Of a DNA stretch of 64,000 nt, positions 1 to 10,896 are shown piece by piece. Location: the NCBI RefSeq assembly GCF_008801605.1, contig NZ_VZPJ01000005.1, forward strand, positions 186,001-250,000, read 5' to 3'. The notes below the pieces were generated by a model. That model saw only the letters and a list, made by a program, of their open reading frames with translations. It had not been told where the DNA came from and did no database searches. Numbering within the stretch: the first letter of the stretch is position 1; the number at the start of each line of letters is the position of its first letter. Origin of the DNA: Pseudomonas brassicacearum subsp. brassicacearum (lineage in GTDB: Bacteria > Pseudomonadota > Gammaproteobacteria > Pseudomonadales > Pseudomonadaceae). Made by a program: the position numbers and the translations under genes.

Positions 1-99
1 CCCGAAATAACTACCAACGGCCATGAACGCCAAATTAAATGTACCGACCGCCAACACGATGATCAGGAGAACAAACAAAGTTTCCTTGATGACGTTCAT
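1..99 (-). CDS. N-terminal fragment of a membrane-anchored protein, candidate immunity partner of Tae4
   Basis: Only the first 33 codons lie in the window; the gene runs off the left edge. The start ATG (99-97) overlaps the TGA of the tae4 gene in an ATGA, so the two are co-transcribed and probably translationally coupled. The fragment starts MNVIKETLFVLLIIVLAV and is one long hydrophobic stretch, either an uncleaved membrane anchor or a signal peptide. Tae4 effectors are normally encoded next to a Tai4 immunity protein that is exported to the periplasm. The position and the export signal fit that role, but no diagnostic Tai4 residues are visible, so the function is inferred from context only. 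Confidence 0.6.
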   Translation of the reverse strand, partial: MNVIKETLFVLLIIVLAVGTFNLAFMAVGSYFG

Positions 100-608
100 A
101 TGACTTTCCAGAACCAGATGTCCTTGGAATCGTGAAAGTCCGAGAACGTGCCTTCGATCGAAAAACCCATTTGTATACGTGGGTAGCTCAGCCAATCCGT
201 CAGGCGACGGCCATTCCACAGGTCGATGTGATCGCCGCTGCGGTTGGTCGTGGTTTCGTTTGCCCGACGCCAGAAGTCCTTGAAGAAAATAACGCCCTGC
301 TGCCCGCTCAGGGTCTCTTCGAATTCTTCGCTTTTAATGGTCTTCATGGCCTGCAAGCCAGGAATCTTGGCGCGGCTCAAGGCCTTGGCGAGCTCTTCGG
401 CGGCCAATATGTGCCCGTCGCTCTTGGGGTGTTGCCAGCAATGTCGCACGCTTTTGAGCTGACTCATGTCTGCACCAGCGCGACGCAGGGCCACGCCGAG
501 GTTGATCGCGCATTGGTCACTGAAGTTCTTGGCACCATTGGTTCTGCAAGGCGCGGCATCACCAAATATCTGCGGATGGCTTTTCCACAACGTGTCGAAT
601 GTAAACAT
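96..608 (-). CDS. tae4: Type VI secretion amidase effector, Tae4 family
   Basis: 170 aa, the usual Tae4 size. Tae4 proteins are peptidoglycan amidases (NlpC/P60-like) injected by the type VI secretion system into the periplasm of rival bacteria, where they cut peptide crosslinks. Visible hallmarks: an N-terminal FxxLWxxHP segment, FSDQCAINLG with catalytic Cys33, GVIFFKDFW at 105-113, and SGDHIDLWNG with catalytic His127. Asp138 lies 11 residues after the His, the same spacing as the family triad. A strong Shine-Dalgarno (GGAGAGG) precedes the ATG. There is no signal peptide, as expected for a T6SS cargo. No other T6SS gene is in view, so this looks like an orphan effector module. Confidence 0.9.
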   Translation of the reverse strand: MFTFDTLWKSHPQIFGDAAPCRTNGAKNFSDQCAINLGVALRRAGADMSQLKSVRHCWQHPKSDGHILAAEELAKALSRAKIPGLQAMKTIKSEEFEETLSGQQGVIFFKDFWRRANETTTNRSGDHIDLWNGRRLTDWLSYPRIQMGFSIEGTFSDFHDSKDIWFWKVI

Positions 609-1961
<1,353 letters not shown>

Positions 1962-2026
1962 TTGGTTGGCCGGTGCTGCCGCCCTGGTAGCGCCGGCCTG
2001 TCGTCCCCCACAGGAGAGGTCACGCC

Positions 2027-2659
2027 ATGAACGCCCTTCGGCGCATCTGGGAACACTTCGAGGAAGCTTTCATTGCCTTCCTTCTGGCCGCCATGACGCT
2101 TGTAACGTTCGTCTACGTGGTACTCAACAATCTCTATACCGTTTTCTATAGCCTCGGCGACCAATGGTCAGCCGCGAGCGAGTCGATGTTCGCCATTGGT
2201 GACACCGTCATGGGCATGGCCCAGGCCATGACCTGGAGCACGTCACTGACCAAGGCCCTGTTTGGCTGGCTGATCTTTTTCGGGTTGTCGTACGGCGTGC
2301 GCACGGCCGGGCACATCGGCGTCGATGCGCTGGTGAAACTGGCGAGCAAACCGGTGCAGCGCGTCATCGGCGTCATTGCTTGCCTGTGCTGCCTTGGCTA
2401 TGCCGGGCTGCTGGCGGTGGCGAGTTTCGAATGGATCAACACCTTGATGATTGCCCAGATCGGCGCCGAGGATCTCGGCCATTTCGGCATCATGCAGTGG
2501 CATATCGGGTTGATCGTACCGGTCGGTTTTGCCCTGGTGTTTATCCGTTTCGCAGAAATTCTCGTGCGGATCCTGCGCAACCGCCAGACCGGTCTGGGCC
2601 TGGCCGATGAAGCGGCCGAAGCCATCAAGTTGACCGAACATGAGGAAGACAAGCCATGA
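2027..2659 (+). CDS. dctQ: TRAP transporter small permease DctQ
   Basis: 210 aa inner-membrane protein with about four hydrophobic segments (around 15-40, 75-95, 110-130 and 155-180), the DctQ topology. It forms the small membrane subunit that docks the periplasmic receptor to DctM. The ATG follows a good ribosome site (GGAGAGG). The TGA overlaps the dctM ATG by four bases (ATGA), so the two permease subunits are translationally coupled. The C-terminus is a charged cytoplasmic tail rich in Glu and Lys. Confidence 0.93.
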   Translation: MNALRRIWEHFEEAFIAFLLAAMTLVTFVYVVLNNLYTVFYSLGDQWSAASESMFAIGDTVMGMAQAMTWSTSLTKALFGWLIFFGLSYGVRTAGHIGVDALVKLASKPVQRVIGVIACLCCLGYAGLLAVASFEWINTLMIAQIGAEDLGHFGIMQWHIGLIVPVGFALVFIRFAEILVRILRNRQTGLGLADEAAEAIKLTEHEEDKP

Positions 2660-3939
2660 CCATTGCCTTCCTGTTCATAGCACTGTTCGTGCTGATGTTC
2701 ATCGGCGTGCCCATTGCCATTTCGCTGGGATTGGCCGGTTCGCTGACTATCATTTTCTTCAGCCCCGACTCGGTGCGTTCCCTGGCGATCAAGCTGTTCG
2801 AAACGTCCGAGCACTACACGTTGCTGGCGATTCCGTTCTTCCTGCTGGCCGGTGCGTTCATGACCACCGGCGGTGTGGCACGACGGCTGATCGACTTTGC
2901 CAACGCCTGCGTCGGGCATATCCGTGGCGGCCTGGCGATTGCGGCGGTGCTGGCTTGCATGCTGTTTGCGGCGTTGTCGGGCTCAAGCCCCGCGACGGTG
3001 GCAGCGGTCGGCTCCATCGCCATTGCCGGGATGGTGCGCTCGGGTTATCCACAGGCGTTTGGCGCAGGCATCGTGTGCAACGCCGGGACCCTGGGCATCC
3101 TGATTCCGCCCTCGATCGTGATGGTGGTGTATGCCGCGGCGACCGAAACCTCGGTGGGCAAGCTGTTCATGGCCGGTGTGATTCCCGGCTTGTTGTTGGG
3201 TTTTTTCCTGATGGTGGCGATCTACATCGTCGCTGTGAAGAAAAACCTCCCAGCCCTGCCCCGGGCGACGCTCCGTGAATGGTTGAGCACGGCACGCCAG
3301 GCCATCTGGGGCCTGCTGCTGATGTTCATCATCCTCGGCGGGATTTACTCCGGGATGTTCACCCCCACCGAAGCAGCGGCGGTGGCGGCGGTGTATTCGG
3401 CGTTCATTGCGTTGTTCGTCTACAAGGACCTGACGTTCCGTGAGACGCCGAAAGTGCTGCTGGAGTCGGCCAAGCTGAGCATCATGCTGATGTTCATCAT
3501 CGCCAACGCCATGCTCTTCGCCCACGTACTGACCACCGAGCAACTGCCGCAGCAAATCACCGCATGGGTGATCGATGCCGGCTTGACGCCGGTGACCTTC
3601 CTGCTGGTGGTGAACATCGTGCTGCTGGTCGCGGGCGCGTTCATGGAGCCTTCGGCGATCATCCTGATCCTGGCGCCGATCCTGTTCCCCATCGCCATGA
3701 AGCTGGGCATCGACCCGATCCACCTGGGCATCATCATGGTGGTGAACCTGGAGATCGGCCTGATCACGCCACCGGTGGGATTGAACCTGTTCGTCACCTC
3801 GGCGGTGACCGGCATGTCCCTGCCCGCCACCATCCGCGCCGCCATGCCATGGTTGATGATTCTGCTGGCGTTCCTGGTGCTGATTACCTATGTGCCGTGG
3901 ATCTCGCTGGTGCTACCGAACTGGTTGGGGATGAGTTAA
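2656..3939 (+). CDS. dctM: TRAP transporter large permease DctM
   Basis: 427 aa, the normal size for DctM, which moves C4-dicarboxylates across the inner membrane coupled to a sodium or proton gradient. It is hydrophobic throughout, with 12 or so membrane segments. Family motifs are visible: GVPIAISLGLAGS near the N-terminus, LSGSSPATVAAVGSI around 112, GILIPPSIVMVVYA around 150 and LITPPVGLNLFV around 370. The start overlaps the dctQ stop. The dctM stop is followed by a short hairpin and then a second dctP. Confidence 0.95.
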   Translation: MTIAFLFIALFVLMFIGVPIAISLGLAGSLTIIFFSPDSVRSLAIKLFETSEHYTLLAIPFFLLAGAFMTTGGVARRLIDFANACVGHIRGGLAIAAVLACMLFAALSGSSPATVAAVGSIAIAGMVRSGYPQAFGAGIVCNAGTLGILIPPSIVMVVYAAATETSVGKLFMAGVIPGLLLGFFLMVAIYIVAVKKNLPALPRATLREWLSTARQAIWGLLLMFIILGGIYSGMFTPTEAAAVAAVYSAFIALFVYKDLTFRETPKVLLESAKLSIMLMFIIANAMLFAHVLTTEQLPQQITAWVIDAGLTPVTFLLVVNIVLLVAGAFMEPSAIILILAPILFPIAMKLGIDPIHLGIIMVVNLEIGLITPPVGLNLFVTSAVTGMSLPATIRAAMPWLMILLAFLVLITYVPWISLVLPNWLGMS

Positions 3940-3955
3940 GCCCAACCGAACACAG

Positions 3956-3994
3956 ACCTGCGGAGCGAAGGCACTGGCTCATCACTCCGCAGGT
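3956..3994 (+). promoter_or_regulatory. Stem-loop between dctM and the second dctP
   Basis: ACCTGCGGAG (3956-3965) and CTCCGCAGGT (3985-3994) form a perfect 10-bp inverted repeat with a 19-base loop, 16 bases after the dctM stop. No T-tract follows, so it is not a classical terminator. It could stabilise the dctPQM transcript 3' end or lower read-through into the downstream dctP copy. Confidence 0.5.
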
Positions 3995-4036
3995 GCAGCT
4001 CCTGGTGTGGTTAATGCACCGTCGACACATGCATAA

Positions 4037-5044
<1,008 letters not shown>

Positions 5045-5058
5045 TGTAACAAGGTATA

Positions 5059-5085
5059 TGGCGAGGGAGCAGGCTCCCTCGCCAC
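5059..5085. repeat. REP-type palindrome (GGCGAGGGAGC family)
   Basis: TGGCGAGGGAGC, two central bases, then GCTCCCTCGCCA form a 12-bp stem 14 bases after the second dctP stop. It is one of several intergenic copies of this palindrome in the window and may also act as a transcription end. Confidence 0.8.
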
Positions 5086-5180
5086 AAAAGCGGTCATCCA
5101 CGTTGAATCCACCGTCCCCAGCAACCCGGCACATTGCGTTATGATCCCCGCCTCTCCCTGAACAGAGCTTTTACTCGCGA

Positions 5181-7085
5181 ATGCTGCCGTCCACCGCCGA
5201 TACCACCGCCCTGCCCGCCGTCCTGGTCGGCCCACTGTTGCGACGGCTGGAGCCCTCGCGGCTGGTGATGTGGCTGGTGGGTACGCGAGCATTGGCGTTG
5301 ACGTTGCGCGTGGCCGGCGTGGGCGATCGTGCACTGGATGCGACGTGCTGCACCGTGGTGCCGGTGGGGCAGCAGGCTTTTGTACACCTGATCGATGTAC
5401 GGCTCGACAGCCCCCTGCCCCGGGACGTGACGATTGACTACGACTTGCTGTTGGACAGCGCGCCCATCGCCGAATGGGCGCCGCATCTGCTGTATGACGG
5501 CGCACCGTGCCCGAATTTCATGTTGCATTCGCGCATCGAGCAGCTGGTCCACGGCTCTTGCCGCAAACCCCACTACCCAGCCAACGACGGCCTGCTCTGC
5601 GTCGACCGGCTGCTGGCGCAAACCCCGGAGCAGCGCCCGGCATTGCTGATGATGAGCGGCGACCAGGTCTATGCCGACGACGTCGCCGGGCCCATGTTGC
5701 GGGCGATTCATGCGCTGATCGAACGCTTGGGGCTGTTCGAGGAATGCCTGGACGGTGCCGTGGTGGAAGACAGCGCCAAGCTCTATCAGCACCCGGCCAG
5801 TTATTACCATCGTGCCGATTTGCTGCCGGCACTTGAGAGTAACGAAACCCTGCGCGAGCGATTTTTCGGCGGGGCCCGCAAGCCGATTTTCACCAGCAGC
5901 AGCGCCGACAATCACCTGGTGACTTTCGCCGAGGTCATGGCGATGTACCTGCTGGTGTGGTCACCCGTGCCTTGGACGCTGATCACGGTGCAACCGCCCG
6001 AACTGACCGTCGAACGGCGCCAGCGCTACGACCTGGAACAGCAGCGCATCGATGCGTTCAAGACCGGGCTGGGCGGTGTGGCGCGGATGTTTGCGCACCT
6101 GTCGTGCCTGATGATTTTCGACGACCACGACATTACCGATGACTGGAACCTGTCTGCGCAGTGGGAGGAAACGGCCTACGGCCATCCGTTCTCCAAACGC
6201 ATCATCGGTAATGCGTTGATCGCCTACATGCTCTGCCAGGGCTGGGGCAACAACCCGGATGCCTTCGCTGACGTGCTCCCGCAAACCTTGGCCCTGAGCG
6301 ACACCGCCCGAGATCGTTACCTCGACAGCGAACCCCAGGACCAACTGATCGACACCCTGCTGGCTTTCCAGCAATGGCATTACGTGCTGCCGAGCACCCC
6401 GGCCCTGGTGGTGCTCGACACCCGCACCCGCCGCTGGCGCAGCGAGAACAACCTCAAGCAGCCTTCCGGCCTGCTGGATTGGGAAGCCCTGAGCGAGTTG
6501 CAGCAGGAGTTGTTGGATCACCCGTCGGCGATCATCGTCTCACCGGCACCGATCTTCGGTGTGAAGCTGATCGAGACTGTGCAGCGGGTGTTCAGTTGGT
6601 GCGGTTATCCGCTGCTGGTGGATGCGGAAAACTGGATGGCCCATCGCGGCGCTGCCCAGGTGATCCTGAATATTTTCCGCCACTCGCGTACGCCCGGTAA
6701 TTACGTGGTGCTGTCCGGGGACGTGCATTATTCCTTCGTTTACGAAGTATTGATCCCACACCGCAAGGGCGGTCCGCGTATCTGGCAGATCACCAGCAGT
6801 GGCATCAAGAATGAATTTCCGCCTGCGCTGCTGGAATGGTTCGATCGCCTGAATCGCTGGCTCTACTCGCCGCGCTCGCCCTTGAATTGGTTCACCAAGC
6901 GCCGCAGCATGCGCATCGTCCCCCACACCCCGGAACACGCCGAAGCCGGTGAGCGGCTGTGGAACAGCGCAGGCATTGGCCAGGTGTTCTTCAATGAACA
7001 GGGCCAGCCCACGAAGATCTACCAGCACAACGCCAACGGCCAACCGCCGACGCGCATGCGGCCTCCCAAATCCCCACCAGCCTGA
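5181..7085 (+). CDS. PhoD-like metallophosphatase domain protein, cytoplasmic
   Basis: 634 aa. The metal-binding motifs of the PhoD/alkaline phosphatase D superfamily are present: SGDQVYADD (Asp161), FDDHDITDDWN (Asp314, Asp315, His316, Asp317) and LSGDVHYSF (Asp514, His516). Such enzymes use Ca/Fe or similar two-metal centres to hydrolyse phosphomono- or phosphodiesters. Unlike classical PhoD there is no Tat or Sec signal; the N-terminus MLPSTADTTALPAVLVGPLL is followed by a beta-rich domain, so the protein probably stays in the cytoplasm. The substrate is unknown. The Shine-Dalgarno before the ATG is weak. Monocistronic between two REP clusters. Confidence 0.85.
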   Translation: MLPSTADTTALPAVLVGPLLRRLEPSRLVMWLVGTRALALTLRVAGVGDRALDATCCTVVPVGQQAFVHLIDVRLDSPLPRDVTIDYDLLLDSAPIAEWAPHLLYDGAPCPNFMLHSRIEQLVHGSCRKPHYPANDGLLCVDRLLAQTPEQRPALLMMSGDQVYADDVAGPMLRAIHALIERLGLFEECLDGAVVEDSAKLYQHPASYYHRADLLPALESNETLRERFFGGARKPIFTSSSADNHLVTFAEVMAMYLLVWSPVPWTLITVQPPELTVERRQRYDLEQQRIDAFKTGLGGVARMFAHLSCLMIFDDHDITDDWNLSAQWEETAYGHPFSKRIIGNALIAYMLCQGWGNNPDAFADVLPQTLALSDTARDRYLDSEPQDQLIDTLLAFQQWHYVLPSTPALVVLDTRTRRWRSENNLKQPSGLLDWEALSELQQELLDHPSAIIVSPAPIFGVKLIETVQRVFSWCGYPLLVDAENWMAHRGAAQVILNIFRHSRTPGNYVVLSGDVHYSFVYEVLIPHRKGGPRIWQITSSGIKNEFPPALLEWFDRLNRWLYSPRSPLNWFTKRRSMRIVPHTPEHAEAGERLWNSAGIGQVFFNEQGQPTKIYQHNANGQPPTRMRPPKSPPA

Positions 7086-7113
7086 AACCTGTGGGAGCGG
7101 ATGCAAAAACACC

Positions 7114-7206
7114 TGTGGGAGCGAGCTTGCTCGCGATGACGGCGGCATGATCAGTATTTTCGCAAGCTGACACTCCGCTATCGCGAGCAAGGTCGCTTCC
7201 ACAGGG
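7114..7206. repeat. Inverted pair of REP elements (BIME-like)
   Basis: TGTGGGAGCGAGCTTGCTCGC (7115-7135) is answered in reverse by TCGCGAGCAAGGTCGCTTCC (7182-7201). A degenerate GTGGGAGCGGATG precedes the pair at 7091. It fills the gap between two convergent genes. Confidence 0.8.
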
Positions 7207-7217
7207 AAGTCGGCAGG

Positions 7218-7718
7218 TCAGAACGCCAATTGCAGGCTCTGCTGACCTTCAAGGCTGAGCAGCAGCTGCTTCGCCGCCAGGCCGCCAGCGAAGCCGGTAA
7301 GGCTGCCGGAACTGCCGATGACGCGGTGGCATGGGGCGATGATCGAGATGGGGTTGCGGCCATTGGCGGCGCCAACCGCCCGAACCGCCGTCGGTTGGCC
7401 AATCTGGATGGCGATGTCGCGGTAGCTGCGGGTTTCGCCGAAAGGGATGGTCAACAGGGCTTGCCAGACGCGGATCTGGAAATCAGTCCCTGCGAAGTCC
7501 AGCTTCAGCTCGAAACGACGGCGCTGGCCGGCGAAGTATTCCAGCAACTGACGCTCGGTTTCCTTGAGGACCGGGTGCTGGGTGTCCTCCTCCAAAGGCC
7601 CCAGCCGCACCCGATTGAGCCGCTCGTTTTCCCAGAGGATGGCCGCCAGCCGTGTCTCCCGGGCGACGAGGATCAGTTGGCCGACGGGGGATTGGATGGT
7701 TTTGTAGAGGGGCAACAT
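7218..7718 (-). CDS. ogt: Methylated-DNA--protein-cysteine S-methyltransferase (Ogt type)
   Basis: 166 aa. Suicide DNA repair protein that moves the methyl group of O6-methylguanine or O4-methylthymine onto its own cysteine. The active-site motif PCHRVIG is at 129-135 with acceptor Cys130, preceded by the helix-turn-helix and Arg-finger region (YRDIAIQIGQPTAVRAVGAANGRNP, split here at SYRDIA and GQPTAVRAVG). The N-terminal half is the usual divergent RNase H-like domain. The ATG at 7718 (MLPLYKTIQS) fits the family start; the frame stays open upstream, but that part is outside the family. No Ada-type regulatory domain, so constitutive expression is likely. Confidence 0.93.
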   Translation of the reverse strand: MLPLYKTIQSPVGQLILVARETRLAAILWENERLNRVRLGPLEEDTQHPVLKETERQLLEYFAGQRRRFELKLDFAGTDFQIRVWQALLTIPFGETRSYRDIAIQIGQPTAVRAVGAANGRNPISIIAPCHRVIGSSGSLTGFAGGLAAKQLLLSLEGQQSLQLAF

Positions 7719-7742
7719 CGAAGGATTCCTTGTCAAAGCCTT

Positions 7743-7772
7743 TGTGGCGAGGGAGCTTGCTCCCTCGCCACA
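7743..7772. repeat. REP-type palindrome (GGCGAGGGAGC family)
   Basis: TGTGGCGAGGGAGC, TT and GCTCCCTCGCCACA form a near-perfect 14-bp stem between ogt and the LuxR-type regulator. Confidence 0.8.
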
Positions 7773-7801
7773 GGGGGTTCTCACCGCTCCCAAAATCTCG
7801 C

Positions 7802-10537
7802 TCAACCCAACAACCCCAACGCCTTCGCCCGCGCCACCGCCTGGGTGCGGCGCTCGACGCCGAGTTTGCTGTTGATGTGACTGGCGTGGGTCTTGACGGT
7901 GTGCAGCGAGATAAACAACTGCTCGCTGATTTCCTGGTTTGAGCAGCCTTGGGCAATCAACTGCAACACCGCCCGCTCGCGACTGCTGAGGGTTTCGACC
8001 GGCGCCGCTGGGTCGGCAGGCTGGGCCACCGTCGAGGGCAGGCGTTCGAGCAGGTGCTCGCGCAAGGTACTGGGCGGTGCCTGCAGCAGCTGTTCGCGCA
8101 ACCATTCACGGTGCTCGCCGAACAACCACTCGAAAGGCTGCAATACCCCGCCGCTGGCGGCTTCGAAAGCCTGGGCCAGGGTGCGACGGGCTTCGGGTTC
8201 ACGCCCGATGCTCAGCAGCAAGGCGACTTTCTGGTTGAGCGCCATCACGCTGAGCATCTGCCGGCCACTTTGCTGACCATGTTCAAGCAAGGCATCGAGC
8301 CGCCCTTGCGCGAGTATCGGTTGGCCTCGGATGGACTCCAGCACCGCCTGTTGCAATTCGACATGCAGCGGCAGTTGCGGGTGGAATTCCGGTGGTGCGG
8401 CGGCCCGTTCGCCCGTGTAGGTCTGGCCCAACCGGGCCAACCAGGCTTCGGCCAGGTCGGTGCGGCCCTGGGCCAACCAGAGTTCGCACTTAACCAGGGT
8501 GATCATCGCCAGATAGTAGATCGGCGGAACATCCCAGATATGCATCAGGCGCTCGGCTTCAGCCAGTTCGGCGAAGGCCCGGGCGAACTCGCCACTGTAG
8601 CCTTCGATACGCGCGATCACGCAATGACCGATCAGCACGCTGATGTCGCGGCAGGCACGGGCCTCGGTGAGGCCCGCCTGCAGCCGCGTAAGGCCGGCCT
8701 GGGGCTGCATGCGCAAGGTCAGCAAAAAACCTTCGTACATGATCAAGCGCGCCCGTACCGCATAAAGCCGCTGGGGCGACAGCTTGTGCAAACGTTGCAG
8801 GCCCTGGTGCACTTCATCCAGCGCCCGCAGTATCTCCCCCCGTGCCTGCAGGACCCGGGCACGATCATAATGGGCCAAAGCCTCGAACAGTGGATTACCG
8901 ACCCGCTGCGCCAGCTCCAGGGAATCACGGTTCAGGTTCCGGGCGCGCCACAGGTCGCCGTCGGCAATCGCCAGGTTCGACAGTGTGGACAGGCACATCA
9001 GGCGCTGGCCGTAGCGTTTTTGCGGCAGGCTCTCCAAAGCTTCGCTGCAATACCGCACGGTGGCCTCGCGGTCGCCCCGGCCACGGGCGACGATCCCGCT
9101 CAGGGCCAGCCATTGGGCGAGCATGGATTTTTGCGCTGTGGCCGAGGGAGCCGGCAGGAAACGACTCAAGTGCGCCGCCAGCTCTTCGGCAGCGTCCAAC
9201 TGGCAGGCCAGCCCCAACGCCCAGCTGTAGAGCACGATCAGCCGCGGGGTGCTGATGAGCAGGCTGTCGGGCAAGTCCATTTTCCAGCGCAGCAACATGC
9301 CGACGTTCTGCTCGGCCAGCAGTTGCTCCTCCGAGAGGTTCTGCACCAGGTTCGCCGCCACGTCCAGGTGCCCGGCCCGCAGCGCCTGCTCCACAGCTTC
9401 GTCGATCAGGCCCTGGGCGTTGAACCAGCGGCAGGCTCGCAAGTGCAGGGTCGCGGCCGGGACCATGGCCGGTGCGCTGGGGCGACTGCGCAGCAGGTCG
9501 GAAAACAGATGGTGGTATCGGTACCAATGGCCGTGCTCGTCCAGCGGCACCAGGAACACCTGGTGGGCCGCCAGGTAACGCAGGATTTCGGCGCTGTCGT
9601 GGGCCTCGCGCACGGCGTCGCACAGTTCGCTGCAAAAGCGTTCCTGAGGGGCCGTGTCGTAGAGAAATGCCTGCACCTCGGCGGGTAGGCAGTCGATGAC
9701 CTCTTCAAGCAGATAATCGCGAATCAGCCCTTCGCCGCCGTGCAAGGCCTGGGGCAGCAGGCCTTCGGTACCGGCTTCGGAGGCGGCCAGCAACCAGAAA
9801 CGCAGCCCGGCCACCCAACCTTCGCTGCGCTGGATAAGGTTTTCCAGCGCCTCACCGCGCAACGAACTGCTGTGGTGCTGGAGCAGGGTCAAGGCTTCGT
9901 CATGGGTCAGGCGCAGGTCCTGCTCATTGAGTTCGAGCAGTTGCCGCGACAGGCGCAAGCGCGCCAAATGCCAATCCGGCCGCTGGCGGCTGGTGACAAG
10001 GACCAGCAACCCGTCGGGCAGGTGATTGAGGAAAAATTGCAGGCAGCGATCCAGCACCGGGCTTTGGGCCAGGTGGTAATCGTCGAGCACCAGCAGCAAG
10101 GGCTCATGGGGCGATAAGTGCGTGGACAGTTCGTCCAGCAGGCCATCGAGCCATTCTTCGAAAGCAAAGGGTTGATGACGCTGACGCATTTTCAGCAGCC
10201 CCAGGGCCCGACCGCCCAGTTGCGGGAAAAACGCCTGGAGCCCTTCGAGCAACCGTTCCAGGAAGCGGCCGGGATCGTTGTCCCGGGCGCTGAGCCCCAG
10301 CCAGAGGCTTTGCCAATGGGCCGGCAGGCTCTGGCAGAACTCCACCGCCAGGGAGCTTTTACCGAACCCCGCCGGGGCACTGACCAACAGCAACCTGCCT
10401 GCGAGCCCTGCGCTCAAACGCTCGCACAACCGGGGCCGCACGACATGGCCGTCGGGCAAGGGCGGGCGGTAGAAACGCCCGTCCTGTACCGCGATGGCTG
10501 CGCGGGCAGAATCCGGAAGTGAAGACAAATCAGTCAT
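7802..10537 (-). CDS. MalT-like ATP-dependent LuxR-family transcriptional regulator
   Basis: 911 aa, the size and layout of MalT/AlkS/AcoK (LAL) regulators. A STAND ATPase domain begins with Walker A APAGFGKSS (54-62), followed by LLVLDDYHLA (Walker B, around 140). A long helical, tetratricopeptide-like sensor region fills about 350-840. The C-terminus (about 848-911) is a LuxR/GerE helix-turn-helix with LSSRERAVLQLIAQG and SLHTVKTHASHINSKL. Such proteins activate catabolic operons when an inducer and ATP bind. It sits next to the DUF1329/DUF1302 pair and an acyl-CoA synthetase, all minus strand, so those are the obvious targets (inference). Many antisense frames are open here only because of high GC. 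Confidence 0.92.
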   Translation of the reverse strand: MTDLSSLPDSARAAIAVQDGRFYRPPLPDGHVVRPRLCERLSAGLAGRLLLVSAPAGFGKSSLAVEFCQSLPAHWQSLWLGLSARDNDPGRFLERLLEGLQAFFPQLGGRALGLLKMRQRHQPFAFEEWLDGLLDELSTHLSPHEPLLLVLDDYHLAQSPVLDRCLQFFLNHLPDGLLVLVTSRQRPDWHLARLRLSRQLLELNEQDLRLTHDEALTLLQHHSSSLRGEALENLIQRSEGWVAGLRFWLLAASEAGTEGLLPQALHGGEGLIRDYLLEEVIDCLPAEVQAFLYDTAPQERFCSELCDAVREAHDSAEILRYLAAHQVFLVPLDEHGHWYRYHHLFSDLLRSRPSAPAMVPAATLHLRACRWFNAQGLIDEAVEQALRAGHLDVAANLVQNLSEEQLLAEQNVGMLLRWKMDLPDSLLISTPRLIVLYSWALGLACQLDAAEELAAHLSRFLPAPSATAQKSMLAQWLALSGIVARGRGDREATVRYCSEALESLPQKRYGQRLMCLSTLSNLAIADGDLWRARNLNRDSLELAQRVGNPLFEALAHYDRARVLQARGEILRALDEVHQGLQRLHKLSPQRLYAVRARLIMYEGFLLTLRMQPQAGLTRLQAGLTEARACRDISVLIGHCVIARIEGYSGEFARAFAELAEAERLMHIWDVPPIYYLAMITLVKCELWLAQGRTDLAEAWLARLGQTYTGERAAAPPEFHPQLPLHVELQQAVLESIRGQPILAQGRLDALLEHGQQSGRQMLSVMALNQKVALLLSIGREPEARRTLAQAFEAASGGVLQPFEWLFGEHREWLREQLLQAPPSTLREHLLERLPSTVAQPADPAAPVETLSSRERAVLQLIAQGCSNQEISEQLFISLHTVKTHASHINSKLGVERRTQAVARAKALGLLG

Positions 10538-10683
10538 GGCCGGCTCTTGTTGGAATGCGGGTGGCGGCGTTGCAGATGTCCGCAGACTAGCGGTAAACGA
10601 GGAGGTATTGAAGGGAGTGCTACAAATGGCTACAAAAAGACTACACGCCGACCGACTTGAAAAAACTTAGGCAGCCACCGCTC

Positions 10684-10821
10684 TTGTGGCGAGGGAGCTT
10701 GCTCCCGCTGGGTTGCGAAGCAACCCCCAAAGGCAGCGACTGCGTTGTACCTGACACAATGAGAAGGCTGGTTTGGGGCTGCTGCGCAGCCCAGCGGGAG
10801 CAAGCTCCCTCGCCACAGGGG
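10684..10821. repeat. Large inverted REP pair
   Basis: TGTGGCGAGGGAGCTTGCTC at 10685 is matched in reverse by GAGCAAGCTCCCTCGCCACA ending near 10818. Between them GGTTGCGAAGCAACC forms a further small hairpin, and about 80 bases of less related sequence follow. The whole unit can fold into one long cruciform. A similar unit lies at 42819. Confidence 0.8.
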
Positions 10822-10834
10822 GGTTGTGTTGCTC

Positions 10835-10866
10835 AAAAAAAACGCCCCGAACCAGTCGGGGCGTTT
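10835..10866 (-). terminator. Rho-independent terminator of the DUF1302-DUF1329 operon
   Basis: On the minus strand a perfect 10-bp stem (AACGCCCCGA/TCGGGGCGTT, loop of five) is followed by eight T. It begins about 30 bases after the DUF1329 stop. Confidence 0.9.
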
Positions 10867-10896
10867 CTTCGAGGATGCGGCCTCGGGTAAAGCGGT

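Noticed and set aside
7091..7206. Possible CRISPR array from regularly recurring GTGGGAGCGAGCTTGCTCGC units
   Set aside because: Units alternate in orientation, are palindromic, vary in spacing and occur at many intergenic sites; they are REP elements, and no cas gene is present.
7949..9688. A ~580-codon open frame antisense to the MalT-like regulator
   Set aside because: The regulator carries Walker A and a LuxR HTH in the correct order; the antisense frame has no recognisable domain.
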